From an uncultured Victivallales bacterium (lineage in GTDB: Bacteria > Verrucomicrobiota > Lentisphaeria > Oligosphaerales > JAFGRS01): a stretch of 21,696 nucleotides of DNA. A model generated the notes under the pieces. The model worked only from the letters and a program-made list of their open reading frames with translations. It was not told where the DNA came from and ran no database searches. The position numbers and the translations under genes are program-made. How positions within the stretch are numbered: the first letter of the stretch is position 1; each line of letters opens with the position of its first letter. Where the stretch lies: assembly GCA_903834675.1 (NCBI GenBank), contig CAILKC010000397.1:1-21696 (forward strand). The letters are read 5' to 3'. This document shows, piece after piece, positions 7,521-14,156 of the stretch.

Positions 7521-9590
7521 GTGACTTTTCGTGCTTTCAGCATCGGCATAGTCTGTGGCCTGTTCATTGCCGGTTTCGGCTATGTGAACGACTGGATTCT
7601 CGATCTGGAGCGTTTCACCAGCGGCCACCTGATCCCGGTGATGGTGATCGGGCCGCTGCTGCTGTTTGTGCTCAGCCTGAATCTGGCGCTGTTTCGCTTC
7701 AGGCCGCGCTGGGCGTTTAGAGGCCAGGAACTGGCCGTCATTTTCGTGCTCACTAGTGCCGCCTGCTGTGTGCCCGGTCGCAACCTGATGGAGCACTTCA
7801 CCCAGGTGCTGATCATGCCGCACCACTGGTACAAGGTGACGCCGGGATACCGGGACAAGGCCCTGATGGCCTACTTTCCGAAGGGTGCTCTGGTCGACCC
7901 CGAGTACAGCCCCGCGGTGCTGAGCGGCTACCTCACCGGCATGGGGGGCCCGGAGGATCGCAGTCTGCCTGTGGTGGAACGGCTGGGGCGTCAGGTCGGG
8001 CGGGTGCCCTGGGGGGCCTGGTTACCGCCACTCGCGCTCTGGATTCCAATCCTGCTGCTGGGGATGGTCTGTTACGGTTGCCTGGGCCTTATCCTGCACC
8101 GGCAGTGGTCTCACCACGAACACCTGGCCTATCCGATCGCGGACTTTGTGTCCTCGGTGCTGGGCCGGGCAGACCACGAAGCGACCGCCCCCGCCGTGCG
8201 CAGTCGCCTGTTCTGGATTGGCCTGACCGGCGTGCTTCTGATCCGCCTCAACAACGGCCTCTGCTGCTGGTTTCCGGAAACCCTCATCCCGGTCAACCTG
8301 ACCTTCTCTTTCGCACCCCTGATGAAACTCTTTCCGACGGTCAACAAAGTGCTCTGGGGAAACGGTCTCTTCCGCCTGGAACTGTTCCCCCTGATGGCGG
8401 CGTTCGCCTTCTTGCTGAGCACGGAAATCTCCCTGACCATGGGCGTTTCGCAGATCCTGTGGGTGCTCTTTGCCGCGCCGCTGGTGACCTTGGGCATGGA
8501 CTTTTCGACCGACTACAGCGGCATCGGCTGGTCCGGCTGGCAGCGCGGCGGCAGCTACATCGCCTTCGCCCTCATCCTGGCCTACACCGGCCGGCAGTAC
8601 TACGGCGGCCTGCTGCGGGCGGCGCTGGGGCGCTGGCGGATAGCGGACCGGGCCGAGGCCGGGGCGGTCTGGGCCACCCGGGTGCTGCTTCTTGCGGTGA
8701 TCGCGCTCATCGTCCTGGTGGTACGCCTGGGGGTGGAGCTGCCCTTTGCGGCGGCAACGGTGGTGCTGGCGCTGCTCTCCTGCATCGTGGTCTCGCGCAT
8801 CAGTGCCGAGACCGGGCTGTTCTTCATCCATCCGCGCTGGCAGCCCTTCAGTTTTCTGCTGGCGCTGTGTGGGGGCTACCTGCTGAACCCCAGCGTCCTG
8901 GTGGCCAGCGTCATGGTCTGTTTTGTGCTTAGTATTGATCAGAGTCAGGCCTACCTGCCCTACCTGGCCAATGGCCTCAAAGTGTGCGAACGGCTGCGCC
9001 TGCCCCCGGTTCGCCTCGTCGGCGCTACCCTGGCGCTGTGCGTGGTCGGGGTGTTCGTCGCGCTGGGCGTCGGCCTGGTGGCTACCTACAACGCCGGGAC
9101 GCCGAGGCAGTGTGCCTGGTCCTACGACGTGCTGCCCAAGCTACCCTTCCAGGCCGTGGAGCCGGAGGTGCTGAAGCTCAAAGCCATGGACCGCCTCGAG
9201 GCCGCGGAGACGCTGCCCTGGCAAACCCGGCTCAACGGGATGCGACCGCAGCGCCACTTTGTCTGGGCGGCGGGTTTCGGCTTTGCGGCGGTACTCTTGT
9301 TCAGTCTGTTGCGGCTGCGGCTGCCGCGCTGGCCCCTGCATCCGGTGCTGTTCCTGGTCTGGGTCACCTGGCCGATGTACGTGTTCTCTTACTCGATTCT
9401 GTTGGGCTGGCTGGTCAAGACGCTGTCCATCCGCTTCGGCGGCTACGCCCTGGTGCAGCGCCTCAAGCCGCTGATGTTTGGGGTGATCGGCGGCGAGATT
9501 CTCGGGGCTTTGGTGTTCATGGCGGTGGGAGCCGTTTACTACCTGATCACGGGCAAGCCCCCCATCGCTTACCGTTACTTTCCGCGCTGA
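7521..9590 (+). CDS. Large polytopic membrane protein, DUF6785/DUF6784-like
   Basis: About 689 residues, starting at GTG 7521 with GGAAGG (7507-7512) eight bases upstream. The upstream open frame from 7179 is antisense to the HAD gene and lacks membrane segments. At least a dozen hydrophobic spans are visible, for example VCGLFIAGFGYV near the N-terminus, HLIPVMVIGPLLLFVLSLNLALF, LPPLALWIPILLLGMVCYG, VLLLAVIALIVLVV and GATLALCVVGVFVALGVGLV. Conserved-looking polar loops include HHEHLAYPIADF, FSTDYSGIGWSGWQRGG and SAETGLFFIHPRW. This layout matches a family annotated only as DUF6785/DUF6784, widespread in Planctomycetes, Armatimonadetes and relatives. The function is unknown; a transporter or enzyme in the inner membrane is possible. 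The family name is from memory and should be treated as probable. Confidence 0.82.
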   Translation: MTFRAFSIGIVCGLFIAGFGYVNDWILDLERFTSGHLIPVMVIGPLLLFVLSLNLALFRFRPRWAFRGQELAVIFVLTSAACCVPGRNLMEHFTQVLIMPHHWYKVTPGYRDKALMAYFPKGALVDPEYSPAVLSGYLTGMGGPEDRSLPVVERLGRQVGRVPWGAWLPPLALWIPILLLGMVCYGCLGLILHRQWSHHEHLAYPIADFVSSVLGRADHEATAPAVRSRLFWIGLTGVLLIRLNNGLCCWFPETLIPVNLTFSFAPLMKLFPTVNKVLWGNGLFRLELFPLMAAFAFLLSTEISLTMGVSQILWVLFAAPLVTLGMDFSTDYSGIGWSGWQRGGSYIAFALILAYTGRQYYGGLLRAALGRWRIADRAEAGAVWATRVLLLAVIALIVLVVRLGVELPFAAATVVLALLSCIVVSRISAETGLFFIHPRWQPFSFLLALCGGYLLNPSVLVASVMVCFVLSIDQSQAYLPYLANGLKVCERLRLPPVRLVGATLALCVVGVFVALGVGLVATYNAGTPRQCAWSYDVLPKLPFQAVEPEVLKLKAMDRLEAAETLPWQTRLNGMRPQRHFVWAAGFGFAAVLLFSLLRLRLPRWPLHPVLFLVWVTWPMYVFSYSILLGWLVKTLSIRFGGYALVQRLKPLMFGVIGGEILGALVFMAVGAVYYLITGKPPIAYRYFPR

Positions 9591-9656
9591 ACTCCGCGTT
9601 CCCTGAGGGGCTTCTCCCGCCCGGTGCCGCGCCCCCCGCGGGACTCGTGCTCCGGT

Positions 9657-10757
9657 TCAATCGCGGCTATGGGCGCTACCCGGCGCGGCGCTGGAGAGCG
9701 CTCGCCCGAGCGCCGCAAAGACCTTGTGGTTGGCCTTCGGGAAGGGGTAATCGTCCAGGCGTTCCCAAGGCACCCAGGCCAGAGGCCGATCGCAGTGGGC
9801 GGTGCTAGGATCGCCGAGCGGCAGGCAGTGGAACGCCGTGAGGGTGATGCGGAAGTGGCTGTAGGCGTGTCGGATAGAACAAGCCTCAGAGACGACACGT
9901 ACCGCCAGGTTCACCTCCTCGCGAACTTCGCGCACCACCGTGTCCACCAGCCTCTCGCCCCGCTCTTGCTTGCCGCCTGGGAACTCCCACAGTCCACCCA
10001 GCATCTGCTCCTCGCCACGGCGGGCAATGAGCACTCGCCCTTCATGCTCGATGATCCCGACGGCAATGCGGTAGTGCGGCACGCGCGTCGTGGGCCGCCG
10101 CACCGGCAGTTCCGCCGTGCGCCCCGCAGCCAGAGCCCCGCAGCTCGCCCGCAACGGGCAGACGGCGCACTGGGGGGCGCGCGGACGGCAGACCAGAGCG
10201 CCGAGTTCCATCAGCGCCTGGTTGAATGCCGATGGGTCTCCGCTACGGCTGATCGCGTCGCGCAGACGCCCTTCAAGGTCGCGCTGTACGCGAGAAGTCC
10301 GCACGTCCGCCGCGATGCACCATAGCCGGGCGCAGACGCGGGCCACGTTCCCGTCGACGACCGGGTGCGGCAAGCCATAGGCAATGCTCGCAATGGCTGC
10401 GGCCGTGTAGGGACCGATGCCGGGCAGAGAGCGCAGGCCATCGACGTCAGCCGGAATCCGCCCCGAGTATTCCGCCAACACTCGCCCGGCGGCCCGGTGC
10501 AGGTTACGGGCTCGACGGTAGTATCCCAGCCCCTCCCAGGCCTTGAGCACACTCTGCAGGTCGGCGCCGACCAGAGCGTCAAGGGTCGGGAAACGTTCCA
10601 TAAAGCGCTCGAAGTACGGCTGTACCGTGGCCACCTGGGTCTGCTGCAGCATGATCTCGCTGACCCATACCCGGTAGGGCGTCGGGGCCTCGCGCCACGG
10701 CAGGCAGCGACGCTGCTGATGATACCAGCCAAGAAGCGGTTTGAACCAGTCTGGCAC
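9657..10757 (-). CDS. mutY: A/G-specific adenine DNA glycosylase MutY
   Basis: This enzyme removes adenine mispaired with 8-oxoguanine in base-excision repair. Counted from GTG 10757 (366 residues), catalytic Glu34 lies in SEIMLQQTQV. The helix-hairpin-helix LPGIGPYTAAAI is at 111-122 and catalytic Asp135 in VVDGNVARV. The 4Fe-4S loop is C190-X6-C197-X2-C200-X5-C206. The Glu-Asp distance of 101 equals that of E. coli MutY. The C-terminal third is a NUDIX-like 8-oxoG-recognition domain, with the Nudix-box-like run GGKQERGERLVDTVVREVREE. GTG 10757 was chosen because AGGA (10768-10771) precedes it by ten bases and the N-terminus then matches E. coli in length. TTG 10802 would add 15 residues without a ribosome site. 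It is convergent with the membrane protein gene, separated by 66 bases. Confidence 0.96.
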   Translation of the reverse strand: MPDWFKPLLGWYHQQRRCLPWREAPTPYRVWVSEIMLQQTQVATVQPYFERFMERFPTLDALVGADLQSVLKAWEGLGYYRRARNLHRAAGRVLAEYSGRIPADVDGLRSLPGIGPYTAAAIASIAYGLPHPVVDGNVARVCARLWCIAADVRTSRVQRDLEGRLRDAISRSGDPSAFNQALMELGALVCRPRAPQCAVCPLRASCGALAAGRTAELPVRRPTTRVPHYRIAVGIIEHEGRVLIARRGEEQMLGGLWEFPGGKQERGERLVDTVVREVREEVNLAVRVVSEACSIRHAYSHFRITLTAFHCLPLGDPSTAHCDRPLAWVPWERLDDYPFPKANHKVFAALGRALSSAAPGSAHSRD

Positions 10758-10849
10758 GGCCCGGTTATCCTGAGCTAGGGGGACCGACGAGGCCAGCGCC
10801 AACGCCGGCGGGGTTGTGCAAGGGCCTCACTTTAGCAAGCCGAAAGCGC

Positions 10850-10877
10850 TTGTACGACTAAGAACCACAGCTATAAT
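10850..10877 (+). promoter_or_regulatory. Sigma70-type promoter of the small exported protein gene
   Basis: TTGTAC (10850-10855) and a perfect TATAAT (10872-10877) are 16 bases apart, about 78 bases upstream of the start codon. An 8-bp palindrome AAGCGCTT (10844-10851) overlaps the -35. In the leader, TGTGTC (10891-10896) pairs with GACACA (10901-10906). This is the best promoter match in the window. Confidence 0.6.
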
Positions 10878-10955
10878 ACATGCCCGAGCCTGTGTCGGAC
10901 GACACATGGTAAAATCAAGAAACGGGTTCGGAACAAGGCAAAGAGGAGAACGAGC

Positions 10956-11306
10956 ATGAAGAAGACGTGGATCCTGACGGTGGCACTGGTGGCTGGTCTG
11001 CTGATTCTGAGCACGATGGTCAGCTCCGCCCAAGACAAGAAGGTCGAAGGCGCGGCGGCGGTTCAGGCCGAGAAGACGATCGTCGGCTTGGTCACCGTCA
11101 CCAAGGACGGCGACAAGGTCAAGCAGATCACGATCGGCGAAGGCGCCGACGCGGTTGTCTGCGTTTGCACCTCGACCGACGAAGGCAAGAAGTGCGCCGA
11201 CCTCGCTGGCAAGAAGGTCAAGGCCACTGGCGTTGTGGCTGAGAAGGACGGCAAGAAGGTCATGACCGTCTCGAAGTGCGAGGAAGTGAAAGAGGCCGCC
11301 AAGTAA
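10956..11306 (+). CDS. Small exported Lys-rich protein, possibly OB-fold
   Basis: A 116-residue protein starting at ATG 10956, with AGAGGAG (10942-10948) seven bases upstream. Residues 1-25 are a clear signal peptide (MKKTW, hydrophobic core ILTVALVAGLLIL, cut near VSSAQ). The mature part alternates short beta segments: IVGLVTVTKDGDKVKQITI, then LAGKKVKATGVVAEKDGKKVMTV. That pattern resembles small periplasmic OB-fold proteins; this is inference from pattern only. Four cysteines (69, 71, 80, 108), including a Cys-X-Cys, could bind metal or form disulfides. The gene stands alone, with a consensus promoter in front and a strong intrinsic terminator behind, so it is a monocistronic and perhaps abundantly made product. 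I do not recognise a named family. Confidence 0.82.
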   Translation: MKKTWILTVALVAGLLILSTMVSSAQDKKVEGAAAVQAEKTIVGLVTVTKDGDKVKQITIGEGADAVVCVCTSTDEGKKCADLAGKKVKATGVVAEKDGKKVMTVSKCEEVKEAAK

Positions 11307-11343
11307 TTGGCCCTCGACTGACTCGACACGGTGCTTTTGCAAT

Positions 11344-11380
11344 AGCCGCGGTCTCCCCCGAGACCGCGGCTGTTCCTTTT
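11344..11380 (+). terminator. Strong rho-independent terminator of the small exported protein gene
   Basis: AGCCGCGGTCTC (11344-11355) pairs perfectly with GAGACCGCGGCT (11360-11371) around a CCCC loop. GTTCCTTTT (11372-11380) follows. The stem is 12 bp and begins 37 bases after the stop codon. Confidence 0.92.
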
Positions 11381-11385
11381 CGGGG

Positions 11386-11643
11386 CCTGTGCAATAAGGA
11401 TGGGCCGAGGTATTCAGCCCCAAAGGGGCGTTCCATACCAGCCCAGGGCACCGCCCTGGGTACCCGTCCACAGCGCGAATTGAGCCCTGAAGGGGCGGCC
11501 CATGCGACCTCGGCGCGAACCTGGGGCAGATAGCTCGCCCCTACAGGGCTCAATCCCATAACTATCCTATTCCCAGGGCGTTGCCCTGGGCTGGTATGGC
11601 CGCGCGCCTTCAGCGCTCCAGGCAGACTTCCTTATTGCACAGG
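11386..11643. mobile_element. 258-bp MITE-like palindromic element, copy 1 (intact ends)
   Basis: The element is bounded by perfect 14-bp terminal inverted repeats: CCTGTGCAATAAGG (11386-11399) and CCTTATTGCACAGG (11630-11643). Inside are nested pairings. CCATACCAGCCCAGGGC (11433-11449) pairs with 11583-11599 over 17 bp. CCCAGGGC/GCCCTGGG forms local hairpins at 11442-11460 and 11572-11590. ATTGAGCCCTGAAGGGGCG (11479-11497) pairs with 11536-11554 with one mismatch. GCCCC/GGGGC forms a hairpin at 11417-11429. There is no coding potential. It begins five bases after the T-run of the preceding terminator. No clear target-site duplication is seen (left flank ends cgggg, right flank starts tcgaa). 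An inverted homologue lies at 21155-21408. A non-autonomous transposon or a structured repeat family are both possible. Confidence 0.7.
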
Positions 11644-11676
11644 TCGAAAAAACGCCCGGAGTTGCCGACTGGCGTA

Positions 11677-11705
11677 TTGCGTCGCGAAGGGACGGGTTGT
11701 ACACT
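11677..11705 (+). promoter_or_regulatory. Candidate promoter for pseudopilin 2
   Basis: TTGCGT (11677-11682) and TACACT (11700-11705) are 17 bases apart, about 145 bases before the start codon and just outside the right end of the repeat element. The match is moderate only. Confidence 0.27.
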
Positions 11706-11850
11706 GCTCATCACTTGGGCGCACTAGGTGGCGGCGTGGCCGCCGCGTGATGGTGCCCGTTGAGGCGCGGTTGGCCAGCGCGACGCGCCCTGCCGCAGAA
11801 ATGTCACCAGGTTCGTGCCAAGAGTCAGGCGCCCCACAGGAGAACAATCC

Positions 11851-12552
11851 ATGGCAAGACGTTCGTTCACCCTCATCGAGCTCTTGGTCGTGATCGCCAT
11901 CATCGCCATTCTGGCAGCCATGCTACTGCCGGCGCTGGCCCAGGCCCGTGAGAAAGCGCGCCAGAGCGGTTGTATCTCCAACATCAAGCAAATCGTCCTG
12001 GGGCACCAGATGTACGCCGATGATAACGCCGAGATTCTGACGCGCTACTCGGACCACAACAACCTGCCGACCGCCTCCTGCGTCTCGGGCCGTAAGGTCA
12101 TGTGGTGGACGGCAATCACTCCCTACGTGCCAGACGCCAATGCCTACAAGTGTCCGTCTGCCGCCAGCATACCGCGCGGCATCGGGGTGAACTACAATCA
12201 TATCCATGCGTGTGGCTGGGTGGGGACTGCCCCGGGTGGCCTTTCCCTGTCGGCGATAGGGGTGCCCGCCGCGGCGATGAGTTCCGCCGACTCGGCCACG
12301 CCCCCGACCTCGCCAACCCAGGGGGACATCGTCTACTGTCGGCGCTGCTGGCCCAGCGGCCCGAACTCCCCCGTCATTGACGTCACCAACCGCATCCCGA
12401 TGGACCGGCACAATGCCAGCGTCAACCTGGGGATGTGCGATGGCCACGTTGAAACTCGCCGCGCCCTGGCTTTGATCCCGCCGGTCAATCCCCCCTCGGG
12501 ATCGGGAGCGGGCGACGACTTCGACCGCCTCTGGGGCCATCTGTTGAAGTGA
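11851..12552 (+). CDS. Pseudopilin with H-X9-DG C-terminus (DUF1559-like), second paralogue
   Basis: A 233-residue protein starting at ATG 11851, with AGGAGA (11838-11843) seven bases upstream. The frame is open from 11815, but that extension has no ribosome site and would displace the prepilin leader. The N-terminus is [10 protein letters not shown], with Ser5 at the -1 position instead of Gly, Phe6 at +1 and Glu10 at +5. The helix [27 protein letters not shown] follows. H-X9-DG is at His187 and Asp197-Gly198. The first 40 residues are almost identical to the other two paralogues, while the globular part is unrelated at a glance (Pro/Ser-rich 140-160, Gly/Asp-rich tail). Membrane-anchored surface or periplasmic role, function unknown. 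It has its own terminator and is probably monocistronic. Confidence 0.92.
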   Translation: MARRSFTLIELLVVIAIIAILAAMLLPALAQAREKARQSGCISNIKQIVLGHQMYADDNAEILTRYSDHNNLPTASCVSGRKVMWWTAITPYVPDANAYKCPSAASIPRGIGVNYNHIHACGWVGTAPGGLSLSAIGVPAAAMSSADSATPPTSPTQGDIVYCRRCWPSGPNSPVIDVTNRIPMDRHNASVNLGMCDGHVETRRALALIPPVNPPSGSGAGDDFDRLWGHLLK

Positions 12553-12593
12553 GCCGCGGCCCGACGACGGCGCCGACACCCCGGCGGCCCGTT

Positions 12594-12631
12594 CCGCCCT
12601 GGCGGGCACTCGTCAGGGCGGTTTCGTTTTT
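12594..12631 (+). terminator. Rho-independent terminator of pseudopilin 2
   Basis: CCGCCCTG (12594-12601) pairs with CAGGGCGG (12614-12621) over a 12-base loop, and TTTCGTTTTT (12622-12631) follows. It begins 41 bases after the stop codon. Confidence 0.85.
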
Positions 12632-12866
12632 GGCCAGGCGGCAGGCGTCGGCCCGTGATACTGCGGGCTGGCCAAAGTCGGCGTGGACCGTCGTCGCCAG
12701 GCCCGGCTGCCGGAACTGCCGATCTTTAAACCGCCTTGGGCGCTCGTTGAAGTCGCTGGACCATGGCGCTTCGGTGGGGTATGTTCGCCGCATTGCTGTG
12801 CCGGGAACCCAGGCGCCGTGTCAGGCTGGTCGGTTCGGCCTGCCGGGATGAAAGAGGACAGACCTC
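12632..12866. other. Intergenic region before the CapA-like gene
   Basis: No gene is visible. TTGGCCAG (12630-12637) and CTGGCCAA (12668-12675) form an 8-bp inverted repeat just past the terminator. A weak promoter candidate and the AAGAGGA ribosome site (12852-12858) are the only other signals. Confidence 0.45.
12757..12785 (+). promoter_or_regulatory. Weak promoter candidate for the CapA-like gene
   Basis: TGGACC (12757-12762) and TATGTT (12780-12785) are 17 bases apart, each matching four of six consensus positions. A new promoter is expected here because a strong terminator lies upstream. Confidence 0.22.
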
Positions 12867-14075
12867 ATGGACGAGTTGAGAGTGCTGGTCACGGCGGACA
12901 TCTGTCCGAACTACGGGCTTGAGGACGAGATTCTGGCGGGAGGCGGGGCCAAGCTCCTGGGGCCGGTGAAGGCTCTCATGGACCGGGCTGACCTGGTCAT
13001 CGGCAATCTCGAGACCCCGCTTTGCGATCAGGCGACCCCCATTCCGAAGTGCGGGCCCAATTTCATCTGTAAGCCGGCCCTGGCGCCGGTGCTTCGCGAT
13101 CTCGGCTTTCACTGTCTGACCCTGGCGAACAACCACATCAATGATCAGGGTCCGCAGGGCCTGGAGCAGACCCTGCGCGTTCTGCGCGAGGCGAAGCTGT
13201 CCTTCTGTGGCGCCGGCATGACCCATGAAGAGGCCTGCCGCCCGGTCGTGTTCAAGATCAAAGAACGGGCGCTGGCGGTGTTCAACTTCGGCGAAGGTGA
13301 GTTTTCGCAGGCCCAGGAGGAGGGGCCAGGCGCGGCGCGGCTCGATCCGTGGTGGCCGGAGCGCAGCATCCAGAACCTGCGCCAGGAGGTCGATCTCATC
13401 CTGGTGATCCTGCACGTCGGCAACGAGTATCAGCCCATTCCATCGCAGCTGACGGCGGATTTCTGTCGGCGTATGGCGGCGGCTGGCGCTGATGCTGTGG
13501 TGGCGCACCACGCCCACATTCCGCAGGCAGTGGAGTTGTTCGACGGAGTGCCCCTGTGTTTCAGCCTGGGGAATTTCCTCTTTGGCTATCCCTACACCCC
13601 GGAGCGCTTCGAGGCCCAGCCCTGCTGGTTCCTGGGTTCGGCAGCCGAGATCGAATTCCCGGTTGGCGAGTGCGCCCGGCTGACGATTCACCCCTTCAAA
13701 CAGACGGCCAGCCGGGCCTTGGCCGATCTCTCACCCACGGGCCGCGAGGCCTTCGAGAACTACCTGCGGCGCTGTGAGGACATTCTCGTCGACCCGGCCA
13801 TGCACCAGCGCTTCTGGGAGCAGGAAGCGCGCAATCTCTTCCGCGGCCACCGCAAAGCGCTGCCCAGCGCCCTGCAAGACCTCAACGGCGACGACGCGGC
13901 GAAGGCTCACCGGGCGGCGACCATCCTCTATAATCTGGTGCGCTGCGAGGCCCATCACGAGGCCCTCAAGCGCGGCTTCCGGCTGATGTACGAGGGACGC
14001 CTGGAGGACGATGCCGCGGCCCAGGCTGAGTTGAAGGTGCTGGCCGATCTCATCCGCCAGTGCTTCGCCGACTGA
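12867..14075 (+). CDS. CapA-family (poly-gamma-glutamate synthesis-like) metallophosphoesterase-fold protein
   Basis: A 402-residue protein starting at ATG 12867, with AAGAGGA eight bases upstream. Family motifs appear in order: TADICPN (9-15, in place of the usual G-D), VIGNLETPL (44-52), LANNHINDQG (86-95), ILHVGNEYQPIPS (181-193), VVAHHAHIPQ (211-220) and CFSLGNFLF (231-239). The His/Asn/Asp set matches the two-metal site of the CapA/PGA_cap family. There is no signal peptide or membrane anchor, unlike CapA of Bacillus capsule operons, and no capB/capC neighbours. A cytoplasmic hydrolase role is therefore as likely as polymer synthesis. The C-terminal 120 residues are helical and not part of the core domain. 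It lies 81 bases ahead of the ferredoxin/ASKHA gene and may be co-transcribed with it. Confidence 0.88.
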   Translation: MDELRVLVTADICPNYGLEDEILAGGGAKLLGPVKALMDRADLVIGNLETPLCDQATPIPKCGPNFICKPALAPVLRDLGFHCLTLANNHINDQGPQGLEQTLRVLREAKLSFCGAGMTHEEACRPVVFKIKERALAVFNFGEGEFSQAQEEGPGAARLDPWWPERSIQNLRQEVDLILVILHVGNEYQPIPSQLTADFCRRMAAAGADAVVAHHAHIPQAVELFDGVPLCFSLGNFLFGYPYTPERFEAQPCWFLGSAAEIEFPVGECARLTIHPFKQTASRALADLSPTGREAFENYLRRCEDILVDPAMHQRFWEQEARNLFRGHRKALPSALQDLNGDDAAKAHRAATILYNLVRCEAHHEALKRGFRLMYEGRLEDDAAAQAELKVLADLIRQCFAD

Positions 14076-14156
14076 TCCACCTGCAACGCCTGTCCGGGGT
14101 GCGCCTGTTTGTTGCCCCTGCGGCTGCGGCGAGCGATCCATCCCGGAGACGTCGAC

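Noticed and set aside
7170..7826. Minus-strand frame overlapping the HAD gene start
   Set aside because: It is out of frame with the HAD gene and antisense to the membrane protein; no motif.
11386..11643. CRISPR-like or integron attC-like repeat
   Set aside because: There are no regularly spaced repeats or spacers, no cas or integrase gene, and the pairing pattern is of nested arms with long terminal repeats rather than attC core sites.
12726..13691. A 321-codon minus-strand frame
   Set aside because: Antisense to the CapA-like gene; no motif and no ribosome site.
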